DNA of 64,000 bases from Medicago truncatula (lineage: Eukaryota; Streptophyta; Magnoliopsida; Fabales; Fabaceae). Both the position numbers and the translations under genes were made by a program. The notes beneath the pieces were generated by a model. It was not told the origin of the DNA. It searched no databases and was given only the letters and a program-made list of their open reading frames with translations. The stretch lies in assembly GCF_003473485.1 (NCBI RefSeq), contig NC_053043.1, positions 22,965,936 through 23,029,935 on the forward strand. The letters run 5' to 3'. Positions within the stretch are counted from its first letter, which is position 1. The number at the start of each line of letters is the position of its first letter. Positions 1 through 11,800 of this stretch are shown here, piece by piece.

Positions 1-453
1 TATTGTCAAGAGTCTCATATTGAGATTGATATCATCTGAAAATTTATTTACAAATCAATTTTCAAAAGATAAAGCGAGAGGAAACCTAGGATAAAACTCT
101 AAGTCATTATTTACCCAAAATTCAACCACAGAACAATAATAGAAAAAACTTTCTATCTATTGCTTAATTAAGGAATCTTGCTTAATTTAATACAATCATA
201 TAAACCATAATCAAAATCCAATACAAGAAAAAACAAGCATAGTTACTTTTATGCAATCCGGTGAACAACCAGCACTAAAATTGATCACAGTATCACACTG
301 TTTCCAATAATTTCTTTTGTGTGCTAAATCAGGCTGGTAAACACTAGTAATTAACTGAGATTGAACGTTGAAAAGGTGTGTCTTTTGAAGTTTCAGATAA
401 TGTAGGCAATGGGTGTAGTAGTTAGTAAGAAAAAAAGAAAGGGAGAGAAGAAA
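1..453. other. no recognisable gene
   Basis: AT-rich DNA without a convincing ORF. It lies 3' of the RNase H fragment on the minus strand and may be its downstream flank. Nothing else is seen. Confidence 0.5.
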
Positions 454-640
454 TTAAGTTCCAAGTTTATCTCTCAGGATGAGAGATTCCATATCAGGCG
501 GAGGGCAATTCCAGCGAACAGAGCACCTTGTATGTGACTCTTCCTTAGTCATAAAATCTGCACATATATTTTGTTCTCCGAGAACATGCACCAATGTTGT
601 ATTTCGATTTCCTTGCAGAGCATTTTAATATTGTCAAGAA
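454..640 (-). pseudogene. RNase H-like domain fragment (C-terminal tail)
   Basis: Reading the minus strand from about 603 to the stop at 454-456 gives a peptide with HVLGEQNICADF, then WNCPPPDMESLIL and RDKLGT before the stop. This is the pattern of the C-terminal end of the RNase H domain found in plant LINE-derived and orphan RNase H-like proteins (an HVLRExNxCAD core). Upstream, 604-640 continues the similarity only in another frame (LCKEIEI), so a frameshift is likely. No reverse transcriptase or catalytic half is present. It is best read as a broken fragment of a non-LTR retrotransposon or an RNase H-like gene family member. Family assignment rests on motif recognition only. Confidence 0.55.
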
Positions 641-2050
641 AGTAGTTAGTTTACCAAATTGATTTTGTGCTTTTAATTACTTTATTTTCTTGGGTCCATG
701 ATGCCACTTACACATTTCATTTCCACTTTAACCGGTTGATGTCGCAATCTAACATTGTCAAGAAAATAAGCTCCATAAAAACAGCCGCATATTTTGATTT
801 CATGTTTGTTTTATTTCATTTTATTTTCTATTGTTATTGGAGGACCAAACAAAGTTTATTTGACAATCTTTTTGTAAAGTTCTCAAATCTAATTTTATTA
901 CTCAATCCCCAGATCCTATATTATCATTTATAATTTCGAGAATTGGAACCCTTTATTATCTTATACAACATGCAGCATATCCATGCCCATAATGTCAAAA
1001 TTTCCACATAGTCTAAGATTTTGTCACGCTCAAAATCCTTAATTTCAGACAAGGAAATTAAATTGGAAATAAATAAAACAAGACAGCAGGGCAACTATTC
1101 TTAATGTGTGTTTGGTCATAAGAAATTGATTTTGTGAAAGGTGCACTTGATATGAACCTGAAAAATAAAATAGACCTTTACTCTATTCAATAAAATAGTG
1201 TATTTTGTCACAAATAAAAATTAATGTGGGATTTACTAAAAATGGTGAGATCTCATTGTTGGACCTTCTTTGGGAAATTAATTTTAAACTTTTAGACCAT
1301 TTTTAAGAGGTCTATATTGCAATTAGTTGAGCTCTGCCCTCTTCTAGTATAAAAAAATAAATAAAAAATAAGAGGTCTATATTAGAATGTCGCATTAAGT
1401 ACAGTGTTAACCACTTTTTTTTGGCTAGATTGTTATCCCTTTATTTTTCTATTTCTTTTTAACAAAAATAAAGAGTGAATAGGCAAAAAAAAAAAAAAAA
1501 CCCTGAAATTGTAACTTTCGTCAAGAACCCCCTGACTTTTAAAAAACTTCAAAAAACCCCATGAAATTGTCAAACGTTAGTCAATTACCCCTCCGTATGT
1601 TTTGGCTGTTAAATCACATTTTATTTTATTTTTTTGTTTTCTTCATCTTCTTCCTTCCACTTTTTTCATCATCTTTATCAATATTGATAAAAAAAACTCC
1701 AGAAATTTAAAATAAAAAAAAAAATAACAACATCATCATCCCATTATTATACATCCATAACTAATTATAAATGTGTTAATTTATGGTTCAAATTGAACCT
1801 TTACTTTAGATTCAATTTATTTTAATGGTTCAAATTGAAACCAATCCATTCAATTTATGGTTCAAATTTATGTTTCAATTTAATTCAAATTTATTTTACT
1901 ACTTTATAGTGGATTATAACTTACATCTAGAACTTTTACTTTAGATTTTTTAGTTTCAGTCCACTATATAGTAGTAAAATAAATCCTCTCTACAACTTTA
2001 CCTCTTTGAGTTCTTTTTCTTCTTCACTCGTAGAGAAAGGGTGGTTTTAA
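641..2050. other. intergenic, AT-rich, with a foldback-element end
   Basis: No gene is seen. Around 1497-1610 there is text of the type ACCCTGAAATTGTAACTTTC, AACGTTAGTCAATTACCCC and CTCCGT, which matches one end of the long-TIR element at 56714-57595 and is probably a diverged half of that family. 1741-1990 is rich in short repeats of GGTTCAAATT. Confidence 0.5.
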
Positions 2051-2193
2051 GTCTTTTTTTATTTTTTTTTGTCAGGTAGCCTAGTGGCTAGAATTCACCT
2101 TATAAGGTGAATAAGTGAGGTGTTCGGGATTCGAACCCCAACCCCTGCATATAATAATGCATTGTCCTACCAACTGAGTTAGGCTCACGGGAC
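2051..2193 (-). mobile_element. tRNA-derived SINE-like element
   Basis: On the minus strand the unit starts at 2193 with GTCCCGTGAGCCTAACTCAG, has an A-box-like TAACTCAGTTGGTA and a B-box GGTTCGAATCC, and runs into a poly-A tail (poly-T at 2051-2070 on the plus strand). Three related copies lie in this window (13452-13542, 17653-17735 and 20743-20839). Internal RNA polymerase III boxes plus a 3' poly-A mark a SINE rather than a tRNA gene. This copy is the longest and carries about 40 extra bases between the B box and the tail. Confidence 0.7.
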
Positions 2194-2950
2194 TAAATCA
2201 TTTTCTAACCTAGAATCATACATATGTATCTTTGTTTCCCTTTATTTCAATTTAAAATAAGTGGTGTCCACATATATCAATTTTTTTTTCCTTGTGTTTT
2301 TCGTGATTTCGTTGCCTGGGTGTAACATTACGCTGTTCGCCGTCTTGTGCGGCATTATTTGATTTTGAGTCTTGTTGCAGTGTTCCTTTGGTTCCTTTCA
2401 AGATTGATGATTACAAATTCAATCAATGATTCGAACGTTGCAGATATGGAAGCATGAATATTTCTGTGACTTAAATTTTATCATATTATTTGTAAATATT
2501 TTGTCGTTGCATGCTATTAACTTGAGCGATGTGCGTTTCTTTGCAAATTCACTCTTTACGTTTTTTTATTAATGTTGAACATGTTATTGTATCTGATATA
2601 ATCCATCAATTTGAATGAATAAATATCGTTTTATTTTTGTAGAACAAAACTTTACCTCTCTCAAATGAATTTTAACAACTACAAAGTGGAACTAATCAAA
2701 TCAAATATGCACTACATTTGTGTTTATACCGTATCCCATGTGCTCCAATAGTCACTAGCTAGGTATCACTTGGGAGGGTTTAGGTGGGTGCGCTAAACCA
2801 TATATCCACTACATATATGCACTTTATATTTCAACTCTAAGTAGTCTTCCACCACTTCAATTATACACCTTATAAATCAAAATACCTATCTCAATCATGA
2901 AGTATACTACTAGTAGTACTAGCTTATAGCTAGCTATATATTCATTGGTT
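2194..2950. other. upstream region of the SAM-domain gene
   Basis: AT-rich sequence without an ORF. It ends in a run of TAGCTAGCTATATATTC just before the start codon. It presumably holds the promoter and 5' UTR of the gene at 2951, but no element can be assigned with confidence. Confidence 0.4.
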
Positions 2951-3670
2951 ATGGATTGGTTCTCATGGTTGTCAAAAACCAACCTAGACCCTTTTCAACT
3001 CTACGAGTATAGCCTCACTTTCACCCGCAATGAGCTTCAATTACAAGACTCCATCCACTTCAACCACGAGTTTCTTCAAAGCATGGGAATTTCAATAGCC
3101 AAACACAGGCTAGAAATTCTCAATCTTGTCAAGAACCAAAATGAAAAAGTTCCAAAAAACAGTAATAGACTTTCGGGGGTTATCAAAAAGTACCTAAAGA
3201 AGTGTCTTAGCAAGATCATTTTCAATGAAGGAAAAAAAGAAGCAAAAGACATGAACATGATGTCATTGCAAAGAGAGCAAAGTTGGAACCAAGGGAAATG
3301 GAGAAGAGCATTGGTGAGTGAGGAACTCAAAGGTGAAAAAGGTATGCATAGAAATAGGAAAATAGCATTTTCAGGGCCTTTAGATGGAAGAATGCATAGT
3401 GAGAAAATGGTAATTAGCAACAAAAAAATGTTGAAATTTTCTGGTCCTCTTGATGGAAAATTGAATTCAAAAATGGTTTACACTAATAGAAGTCCAGTGA
3501 GAAAAAGACCTATTGATGGAAGGTTTATGGACACTACAAGGAGTCCAAGATTTTCAGGGCCAATAAACCAAATTGATTTTCAAAGTCCTTACAACATGAC
3601 AAGAGATGATTATGATTTTGAGGATTCTGTATTGTGGCGTGCATTGTTTGACGATCTTAAACCAACTTGA
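2951..3670 (+). CDS. plant SAM-domain protein with FSGPLDG repeats
   Basis: Single-exon gene of 239 codons plus stop. The frame stays open six bases upstream, but the first true ATG is at 2951, giving MDWFSWLSKTNLDP. Residues 1 to about 58 form a sterile alpha motif domain, ending with the conserved block HEFLQSMGISIAKHRLEIL. SAM domains mediate protein-protein or RNA contacts; plant members of this type are poorly characterised. The C-terminal half is basic and carries degenerate repeats with the core FSGPLDG near residues 140, 163, 186 (RPIDG) and 201. The end, LWRALFDDLKP, is typical of this plant family. No signal peptide or membrane segment is seen. Length and both conserved ends suggest an intact gene. 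Function and localisation are not deducible from sequence. Confidence 0.88.
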   Translation: MDWFSWLSKTNLDPFQLYEYSLTFTRNELQLQDSIHFNHEFLQSMGISIAKHRLEILNLVKNQNEKVPKNSNRLSGVIKKYLKKCLSKIIFNEGKKEAKDMNMMSLQREQSWNQGKWRRALVSEELKGEKGMHRNRKIAFSGPLDGRMHSEKMVISNKKMLKFSGPLDGKLNSKMVYTNRSPVRKRPIDGRFMDTTRSPRFSGPINQIDFQSPYNMTRDDYDFEDSVLWRALFDDLKPT

Positions 3671-4530
3671 TTTCTATTTTGAAGCTTGCTTTTTTGACAT
3701 CCATCGTTTCCTAGAAATACATGGAAATGACCAAAAAACTCAACTATAGTTAAATACCGCCGGAGGTAGTTTCGTAACTTCCATCTGGTATTAGAAAGTT
3801 TTTGATGTTAGAAAAGCAATTTTCTTCTATTTTTCTAGGTTTATTGTGACACGAATGTTTTCTTATGCAAAATGATTGTTTTATTGCAATATTTCTTTCC
3901 TTTGGTGCTTCTTTCTGTTTTTCACGGTCCACTTGAATGTTTCATATTGTTTCAATTACTTTTCACATGACGTTTGGCATGAATTGAAAGGTTATAGTAA
4001 AGGCAAGTTGTATATCTGCACTATGAGAGGATCATAATATATAGCAATAGTTATTGTGTCCTTTTCCTTATCATAGTCTCTCTTTTTTTATATATATAAT
4101 TTCCTAATGATAGTCTTGGTTACAACTTACATACGGAGTATTTCTTATGTGGAAAGTTACATGTACATTATGAGTCATAGATAGGAAAGTTTCACCAATT
4201 AAATAGGATTTATTAGTCTATTTGTTCTTTAACTAGGTACATGTTTGTTTCTGCATTGGCAAATTCTTAATTACCAAGGTAGGTAACTCTATTGTATTGA
4301 ATTGACACCAATCAAAATAATTTTTTGTCTTCTACTATTTATAATAAAGACAAGAGGAATGTTAGCAACACACATTCTAATAGTAATGTAGTTGTCACCT
4401 TGTGCATTACCTTTTCTCTATACGTGGAAAAATCTAATAGCCACTCTTTGTAGCTTCTCCAACACCATGTTTGAAGTGCATTTGGACGCGATATTTCCCA
4501 TGTGAACACCAATCCAAATATTGTCTGCGT
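3671..4530. other. 3' flank of the SAM gene, no gene seen
   Basis: AT-rich flank presumably including the 3' UTR. A short antisense ORF near 3750-3930 has no recognisable similarity and was not accepted. Confidence 0.4.
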
Positions 4531-4772
4531 ATGTTTGGGTGTGTGGTGTGGAGAATTGATTTTGATAGAATTGATTATGTATTATAATTGATTTTGGTTG
4601 AAAGTATTTCTAACTAAAAGTGATTTGTGTTTGGATACATTTATGTAAAAATGAGTTTAACTATAAATATGTGTGCAAAAATTAATTCTAAAATCAAAAG
4701 CTTCAAATTCTAAATTCAAGTAGAATCAATTCTAAAGGCAAAATCAATTCTACTTGACAGTAACCAAACACC
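4531..4772. mobile_element. MITE-like inverted-repeat element
   Basis: The segment starts with TGTTTGGGTGTG and ends with AACCAAACACC. It is internally self-complementary through repeated GAATTGATTTTG and CAAAATCAATTC blocks. This composition is common in short non-autonomous DNA elements of legumes. The terminal repeats are imperfect and no clear target duplication was found, so the edges are approximate. Confidence 0.5.
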
Positions 4773-4987
4773 TCCGGAATCAACTATGATCATTCTAAAA
4801 GTGGAACCATAAGTTTTGTTGATGCATTCTCTCTATTAAATTATATGCTCATAAAATTGGTGCATTTGTTGAGAGGCTCAATTAACAGAGAAAACTACTT
4901 TCAATATACTAGGATGACTTGCCCATTCAATATATGAGTAGGCATGACAAATATCACATTTAACCGAACGAATTTATAATTTTCTTC

Positions 4988-5272
4988 GGTTAATAGGTCT
5001 TTACCTCCTGTAATATAGGTCATTTCTGGTTTTCCCCCTGTAAAATTTTTATTTTGATTCAACCCTTTGTAAAACATTTTTGTTTTGATTTACCCCCCTA
5101 ATAGGCCAAACAAAAACCAATTTTATTTTTTTTCAAAAAATTTTCGTTTTTGTTTGGCCTATTAGAGGGTAAATCAAAACAAAAATATTTTATAGGGGTA
5201 AATCAGAATAAAAATTTTACAAGGGAAAAACCGAAAATGACCTATATTAAAGGGGGTAAAGACCTATTAACC
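4988..5272. mobile_element. foldback MITE, about 285 bp
   Basis: The left arm starts GGTTAATAGGTCTTTACC and the right arm ends GGTAAAGACCTATTAACC. The two arms, each over 110 bp, are near-complementary along their whole length, including blocks such as TTTGGCCTATTAG. There is no coding content. A relative begins at 63621 with GGGTTAATAGGCCTTTACCC. Confidence 0.75.
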
Positions 5273-5381
5273 CTTTTCTTATAATATCATTTGAAGAAAT
5301 AACTCATGCAAATTTTGTAACACGTTGTCTTAAACACATTATTATGAATGAAATGATGCAACACTTGTTATACAATTCAAG

Positions 5382-5412
5382 ACTAAATATCTCCATAGTG
5401 GAGATATTTAGT
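5382..5412. repeat. perfect short hairpin
   Basis: A 14-bp perfect stem, ACTAAATATCTCCA paired with TGGAGATATTTAGT, around a 3-nt loop. It lies in intergenic DNA with no adjoining gene, so a terminator role is not supported. Confidence 0.6.
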
Positions 5413-6057
5413 GGAGTCGTGTTTTTCATGATTAAGGTCGTTTCTGGGCATATTTGATGTCACCCAGAAATAAAGAACGACAATCCATAATTATTATAAT
5501 ATTAATAAAGTGATCAAATTGCATAATTTTAAATATTTATGTTAATATCAGTACTTGGAGCCCAATTGACAGCAGCTTTGTTAACATTTCTGTATAAATA
5601 TCAGTACTAATAATAAAAAATACAATAACATTACTTGTCAAATGCATGAACAATCACAAAAGCAAATTAAGTTGAAAATTTCAGACAAACGAAAATAATA
5701 GCTAATACACATACATATATATATCTCAGTGATTGCATCGTCACATATGGAGCCGACAGATCATTATACACACATAGTAGAGATCATATTTCTATTCCTT
5801 AAAACTCAAGTCATTAGCCCAAACTCATTTCTCATTGGCCAGTATCATCTTTAAGCCTAACCAGCATGCTAAGAAAGGTGTTGTACATGTGACATACCAA
5901 AATTTTGAACTTCATACGACTAAAAAGGTGGTGTCATTGATGCTCAACTATGTATACATAGCAGTGAAAGACAAGGAGGGGAGACCACAGCCATTGGTAT
6001 ATAATAATAGACCTAGACTGTTTCTGTTTTTATTCATTGTTTAACTTTACTGCCATC
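5413..6057. other. 3' flank of the transporter gene
   Basis: No gene is seen. The minus-strand transporter stops at 6058, so part of this stretch is its 3' UTR. A short plus-strand ORF at 5835-6044 lacks an ATG and has no recognisable similarity. Confidence 0.4.
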
Positions 6058-9000
6058 TTAGCGACTCGAAGTAGTTTGAGGAAGTCTGAAAGAGCCTCCC
6101 GCATATAGCATTTGGTAAACAGGCTTGATTCTCAAAGTCAGAATAATGCTCAAGATGATACCAGCAGCACAAACACCAGAAAGAATGAAAAACGTCAACT
6201 TAAAGCAACTTGCACCGACGCAGGAAACACCAGAAGCAAGAAGGTTAATACCGTGCTGTTTTGCTGCCTCTTTATCATATATAGAACCTGCTAGCAGAGC
6301 TGAGAATAGGGTTGCTCCAAGTGGATTTCCCAATGACATGATGTTGCTAAATACGCCAAAGTTCTTCAAACCAAAAAGCTCGGAAGTGGTCGGGATCATT
6401 ATGGAAACTTGGACACCATAGCAGACACCAAGAAATGCAACTGCAGGATAAAGGGTTCCGTTGACAGCAAAGGCAAACAGAAGGTATACCAATAGCATGA
6501 CTGTCTGCGTGCATGTCAACCAGAATGTTCTTGGAATCAATTTTGTCCTGAAAATTGTCAAAAACAGAGAAATTGGTTCAATCAATTAAATGCAGAAAAA
6601 ATTGAGAGTTTTATGCCACTGTAGTATACTGCTGATAATCTATTCCAAATATTCTTTTCATTGTGTTCAGAAATTGAATTATAGTTCATAAAGATTCTTA
6701 TTATCAGCGTTCAATGACGGCATTTAAAATAGCTTATTTGATCTGATTTGTGACCCAAGGATTTCAACTTATTTTCAAAAGATAAATAAGCGAAACAACT
6801 TAGGTGGAATTTACGTTCATTCCTACTTCGATTGTAATATCAGCTAAAATATAATCTCTTATATGTAATAGCTTATTAAATAGGCCTTGGTCTATGTTTG
6901 GATTGGCAGTGAGTTTTGCGAAATTATAGTGGCACTTTGATTTTGCTGAAACTCGAAAGTTTAGCTTTTGTCAAATCACGGTGAGACCATGATTTCATTA
7001 ATCTCACAGCAGATCCAAACATGCACTAAATAGTGCGCGCTGCACAAAAACGGCCCACGCCATTTTTTTTTTCAAATCGTAACTGATAGCGGCTTAAGGA
7101 TAAATCTTATATTCAGTCATCATAAGTATATGCTACAAACCTGACAAAATGCTCTGAAACAACTCCTCCACCAAGCCGACCAACGAAATTACAAAAACTG
7201 AAAATTGATAGCAAGGTTGTGGTATCTTCTTCACCTTGTGCAATACCTATTTGGGCTAGATTATTGAGAACAGTAACACCAGTGCCAACACCAACAAAAT
7301 AAACAAAAAACAGTAGCCAGAAATCAGCCTTTACTATGGCCTCAGTAAACTTGAAATCTTCCCCGCGTTTAGGCTTTCTCTTCTTCTGCTTTATTGCTCC
7401 CTCACCTAATGCAAGAAGCATAGCTATTTCAGATGAATTATCCTGATCGTTCGAGCTTCCAAGTGCTCCTGTTGACGAAGATCCAAGCAGTGGCTCTATT
7501 TTGTCATCTTTGCCTTGACCAAGTGAGTCAGATGATCCAAGTTGTTGCTCAGAATTGGAAGCTGATTTAGGATACAATGTCATCTTTATAGGGACGGCAA
7601 TTGGAGCCATGAGAAGAAAAATCATCACAGCCACCAAAATATAGGAAACTGTAACGCTAAATGAAAGAAGATTGCCAAATATTGTAGTTGCAAGAAGATA
7701 TACACCCAAGACAACACTGGAACATTGGATAAATATAAAATGAGAATTAGATGTCGAGTCTTCATCCAATGCTGGGGTACAAGGCCTAACAAGAAACATC
7801 ATGCAGAAGCAAACAACTGGAATACCAATTGCAAGAAACAAGAGGAACGTAGAAGAAGAATTATGAAGCAATAGGCTGTAAATTTCGGTGAAAACAGCAG
7901 CACTAAGCCCTCCATAACCTTTCAGGATTCCTGCAACTTTGCCTCGACTAACAGGGAAATTTCTCATGTTGGTCACAAGAACCGCGGTGGTTAACCATGC
8001 ACTACTGTTGGTAGCAATAACAAGGGCAAACCAAAGCTGCAACATGATACATCAGTAAATCACAATTAGGTCTTTTCGGTCAAAATATGTCGGATGCAAA
8101 ATGCAACATTGAACTCTGTACTGCCACAACTAAAATTTTAAAATTGCACAAGGACATTTTTTTCCCATCTTTGGACAAATGAAGTCAGACAAGGTCAACT
8201 AATGTCAGAACCGTTGCATGTGGGATGTGTATATATGTATCTATATATTTATGTATACAACATGTTTATTGGGCAACAGGAAGGGTATATTAGTAGATGC
8301 ATGAAGTCATAGGTTCAAATCTCATTATTTACACTGTACCAAAAAAACAATGGATTTGGATCGCCATTAGTCAAGTCAACATACACTCGCACTGTAGAAT
8401 GAATTTGAACCTTCAAATTCATCCATGGGTGTATATCATCATTGATTGCGTGAATGTGTGTTCTGCCTTAACAGCAAGCAATCCAGATCCAGGAAAAAAA
8501 ATACAAATTTTTGCAACTAAAATTTTGTTTCCTCATAAAAGGGCTGATTATCTTGAACTTTTGCGCAGCATAAATTAAAATTTCAATAAATATGAAGACA
8601 AAAGAAAATGAAAACATTGCTCAGTTAGGAGCACAAAAAGAAGACAGTAAAATTTGATTTCTTCAATTCTAAGGTTACATGTCAGAACTGTCAAAAAAAA
8701 AAAATGTACATGAATATGCATAAAAAAATGATTGAGCTAAACAAACAATTTAATATGTAGGAATTACTGAATCACAATCTACAAAAATCTCAATAGTATT
8801 TATCAACAAAAAAACATATTTAAATAGCGATAAAAGAATTAAAAAATATTCCAGTTTTAGACACATTAATGCTCTATGATTCTCCACTTCCTACCTCCTT
8901 TAATAAGCCACAAATCCAGCAATTGTCTTTAAAAGAAAAAGAAAAAAACAACCAAATTCATATAATAAGCACTTTTAGAAACAGATGCAGTTTCAAAAAC

Positions 9001-9720
9001 ACACCTAACTTTCAAAAAAGAAAGCCAAACACATATCAAATCATATATGCATAGTCGAATACATACTGTTAAATCAATATCAATCCATACAACGCTTTGC
9101 TCTGGCTTCAACCGGGCCCACCAATGTCCGGTGGGATCAGTCCTGGATGATGATTACTCAATAGGCCTCTTGAATTACTCAAAAACTCACGAAAACAAGC
9201 ATGGGAAGTTAGGAGTTAGGACCGGATCGGCTTTTTAAGCTAAAGAATGCACATCCGGAGTTATGATCGGATGAGATGAGCAATTAAGAGAGGCTGTTGA
9301 GCAATTATCGTCCCGGATCAGTCCGTCTAAGCCGGAGTTTTAAAAAAAGAAAGTGAAATTAGATCTAACAGTGAGTGAGTGAGACAAACATACCAACAAG
9401 TAAGGAAGATTAGTGAGTGTTTGAGAAACAGCAAGCCAAAGAACACCATAACCAATAAAAGAAGCAAAAGCACCAACACAAAGTATTAACCAAGGTGGGA
9501 ACTTATTACAAGCAATACCAGGAAGCAAACCAACGTTTTCACCAATATCATTAGCTACACCAAGAAGTGTAACTTGTCTTTGGTTAAAACCTAATACAGA
9601 TTTCAAAGAGTGTGAGTATAAAGGAAAAGTAAAAGTGTTTCCTGAGGCTATTTGTACCCAAACTGCTGCTCCTAATCCTACCCATGGTGGTCTGCTTCCT
9701 CCTTTCAGAGTTAATGTCAT
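6058..9720 (-). CDS. nodulin-like / NFD4-like major facilitator transporter (three exons)
   Basis: Exons are 9394-9720, 7141-8036 and 6058-6547 on the minus strand. Joined they total 1713 nt, which is 570 codons plus stop in one frame. Splice sites fit: TTG|GTATGT to TTGCAG|CTT, and GTCAG|GTTTGT to TTTCAG|GAC. The N-terminal third is a nodulin-like domain with PPWVGLGAAVWVQ, the ANDIGENVGLLPG motif near residue 60, then RNFPVSRGKVAGILKGYGGL. A hydrophilic serine-rich loop follows, then a second set of membrane segments (FWLLFFVYFVGVGTGVTVLN, FVGRLGGGVVSEHFV). About twelve membrane spans are expected. Relatives are membrane carriers of uncertain substrate, named after Arabidopsis NUCLEAR FUSION DEFECTIVE 4. 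Length is usual for the family and no lesion was seen. A TATA-like TCTATATAACC lies on the minus strand at 9754-9764. Confidence 0.9.
6894..7022. mobile_element. MITE in intron 2 of the transporter gene
   Basis: A 129-bp segment bounded by ATGTTTGGATTGGCAGTGAG and CTCACAGCAGATCCAAACAT, an almost perfect 20-bp terminal inverted repeat. It sits inside the 6548-7140 intron and does not touch the splice sites. Confidence 0.7.
8037..9393. other. intron 1 of the transporter gene
   Basis: A 1357-bp intron with canonical GT and AG ends. It is AT-rich, with no gene inside. A faint tRNA-like B-box (GGTTCAAATCTC) occurs near 8312 but no A-box partner was found. Confidence 0.7.
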
Positions 9721-10240
9721 TTTGTTACTAAGTTTTTGTGTTTTGGGGTTTTTGGTTATATAGAGTGAGATTGAGTGAGTGGGAAATGAGTTAGAGGTGA
9801 AGAAACATGTGAAGTAGCGTGGTTTGTGTAATTGTGTTTTTGAGAAGAGAAAGGGAAAGGAAGGGAAGTGAAAAAGGTGCTAGGATACTAATTTAGATCT
9901 TTTTGTAATTGCCGTACAAAATCGATGTGTTGGACTTGGACGTTTCTGGTTCTAGACAACAAAGGGAAATTACCAAAAAACGTGACAAGTTGGGTTTTTT
10001 TTTCGTGTGGGTTGCTTTCAATAATTGTTATATTACATTCACATGAATCATATAAATTATGTTATCGGTTAAATTGATTTTGTCAGGTTACTCAATTTGG
10101 TAATATAAAAAAAAAAAAAAAAACGCTAAAATACACTTTTGATTGTTCTATTTTAACTTAATGAAATTTTGATACACTCATTTGTTTTTTTGAGGTAATG
10201 ATACACTCATTTTTAAAACCACTATTTTGGTTTCCCTATT
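9721..10240. other. promoter region of the transporter gene and AT-rich spacer
   Basis: The minus-strand gene starts at 9720, so its promoter and 5' UTR are here. Beyond about 9900 there are homopolymer runs and a repeated phrase GATACACTCATTT, and no further gene. Confidence 0.45.
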
Positions 10241-11470
10241 TCATAATTTTTGGGTTTTTTTTTTGTTCATGTCAGTTTTGGTGATTTGTCACTATTATTA
10301 TTGACGTGGCAGTGACATGACAACAATATGGTTGTGTGTTGACTAATTTAGTTTCCATGTCATTACTAGCATTACTACCACTGTAGCTCTCTCTCTCTCT
10401 GTAGTTAATTGCCGCTAGTTAATATCATCGATAGTTAGCTACCGAAGTTTCCTCGACAGTTAACTATCGCTGGTTCCATTGGTAGTTAACTGTCGATGCA
10501 TCCTGCACATAAAACCGCATAACAGAAACATCAATTTCTAATTTTCTTCCAAAACTTCTCAAATTCCTCCAATTCTATCCAATTCCATTTTCACGGAAAC
10601 CAACTCAACCATCTCCACAAAAACACAAGTAGTATTAATCATTCTATGCGAGCTTCTCATATTCCACACGTTTTCATCGACTTTCGTCATCACACCATTA
10701 AGGATTATAGTTGGGGCCAGCCGATAGAAGATATGCCATGGCGGTTCGAGGATGGATATATGCTATGGTATGTACGTGTGTCTCACCCTCAGATTTTGCC
10801 ACCTATTCCAGGATCTTCTCTGAGCACAGTAAATGAGGAGAGGCTCGTCTGATACCTATGATATGGTTAATGGCGTTGTTTGCGTTGTTTGCCAGGCGGA
10901 TGATTACTTGGGTCAGGAAGGGATGAGCAGTGACCAGTTGTATGCGGCATTGCGCCATTATATGGAGCAGTTGGCACTTGTATTAACCAGGAGGCTTATG
11001 ATGCCGAGGAGGAAGCAACATCATCAGACAAGGACTGATTTTTTAGGAGTTTTTAGTACAAATGTTTAGGAGTTGTTTTTATTTTTTATGACATTTGTTG
11101 GTTTATTGTTAATTTCATGACATTTGTTACTTTCGTTGGGATATCTTACTTTTTTTTTAATGGTTAAAATGTTGGTTAAATTAAGTTTGTGAATTTGCGT
11201 CAATTTGTTTTATGATTTGAAACATTGATTGTTTAGGCTTAATTATGTGTAAAAACAACATTTCAACCGGTTGTGTTATGTGTTATAAATACATAACAGG
11301 TTTAGAAAATAAAAGCTTCTGCCAATCCAGAGGCATCAGGTTGCATCGGCAGTTAACTATTGAGGAATTACAAAATCGGCGACAACTAACTGCCGAGGAA
11401 AAAGCAGCCGACGACAGTTAACCGTCGAAGGGTATTTCGGTCTTTTACAAATGTGCTTTAGCCTTCTTTA
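10241..11470 (+). mobile_element. degenerate MULE-like fragment with mobile-domain remnant
   Basis: Two short reading frames, at 10646-10852 and 10833-11069, overlap in different frames. The first contains EDGYMLWYVRVSHPQILPP, a phrase typical of the tail of plant mobile domain / phosphatase-7-long-form-like proteins carried by Mutator-like elements. The second continues with a short polar tail. Both flanks hold many copies of an AGTTAACTGTCG-type motif in both orientations (10400-10500 and 11345-11430), like the terminal arrays of the MULE at 48.6 kb. No transposase core or clear TSD was found. The edges are approximate and the coding part is broken. Confidence 0.5.
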
Positions 11471-11559
11471 GTGTGTGAACAACAATTTTCCTAGAGGAAA
11501 GTTAAAGAAAAGTGTGAAATTGAATTGTGAGAGTAGTTTTTCAGACTTGGTCTGAGGTG

Positions 11560-11800
11560 CAGACAAAAATATTCATCATGCAAAAATATTAGAGGCACAC
11601 CCTCACCACACACTATCCACTGGATCTGCTCCTGCATGTTGTATTCAACATATTAGAGATAAAAGACCAACCAAATGTGGTAGCTCATGCTATTGCAAGC
11701 AGACCACTTTATTAGTTAGCCTCACCATTTGCTTTGATGTTCTCGATTGTAATTAACTCTCTTATTATAAATGAAATGCTATAAGCATCATTTTTCTCAA
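11560..11800 (+). pseudogene. probable LINE 3' end (RNase H tail)
   Basis: One plus-strand frame from about 11637 reads VFNILEIKDQPNVVAHAIAS and then stops. The pattern N-V-V-A-H-A-I-A resembles the end of the RNase H domain of plant L1-type LINEs. It is followed by a short tail reading SLIINEML-like sequence, also common there. Only this tail is present, so it is a 5'-truncated or degraded copy. Confidence 0.4.

Noticed and set aside
3076..3423. Minus-strand ORF of 115 codons within the SAM gene
   Set aside because: Antisense shadow of a coding exon with no similarity or independent signals.
5835..6044. Plus-strand ORF of 69 codons next to the transporter gene
   Set aside because: No ATG at its start, no similarity, and it lies in the likely 3' UTR of the opposite-strand gene.
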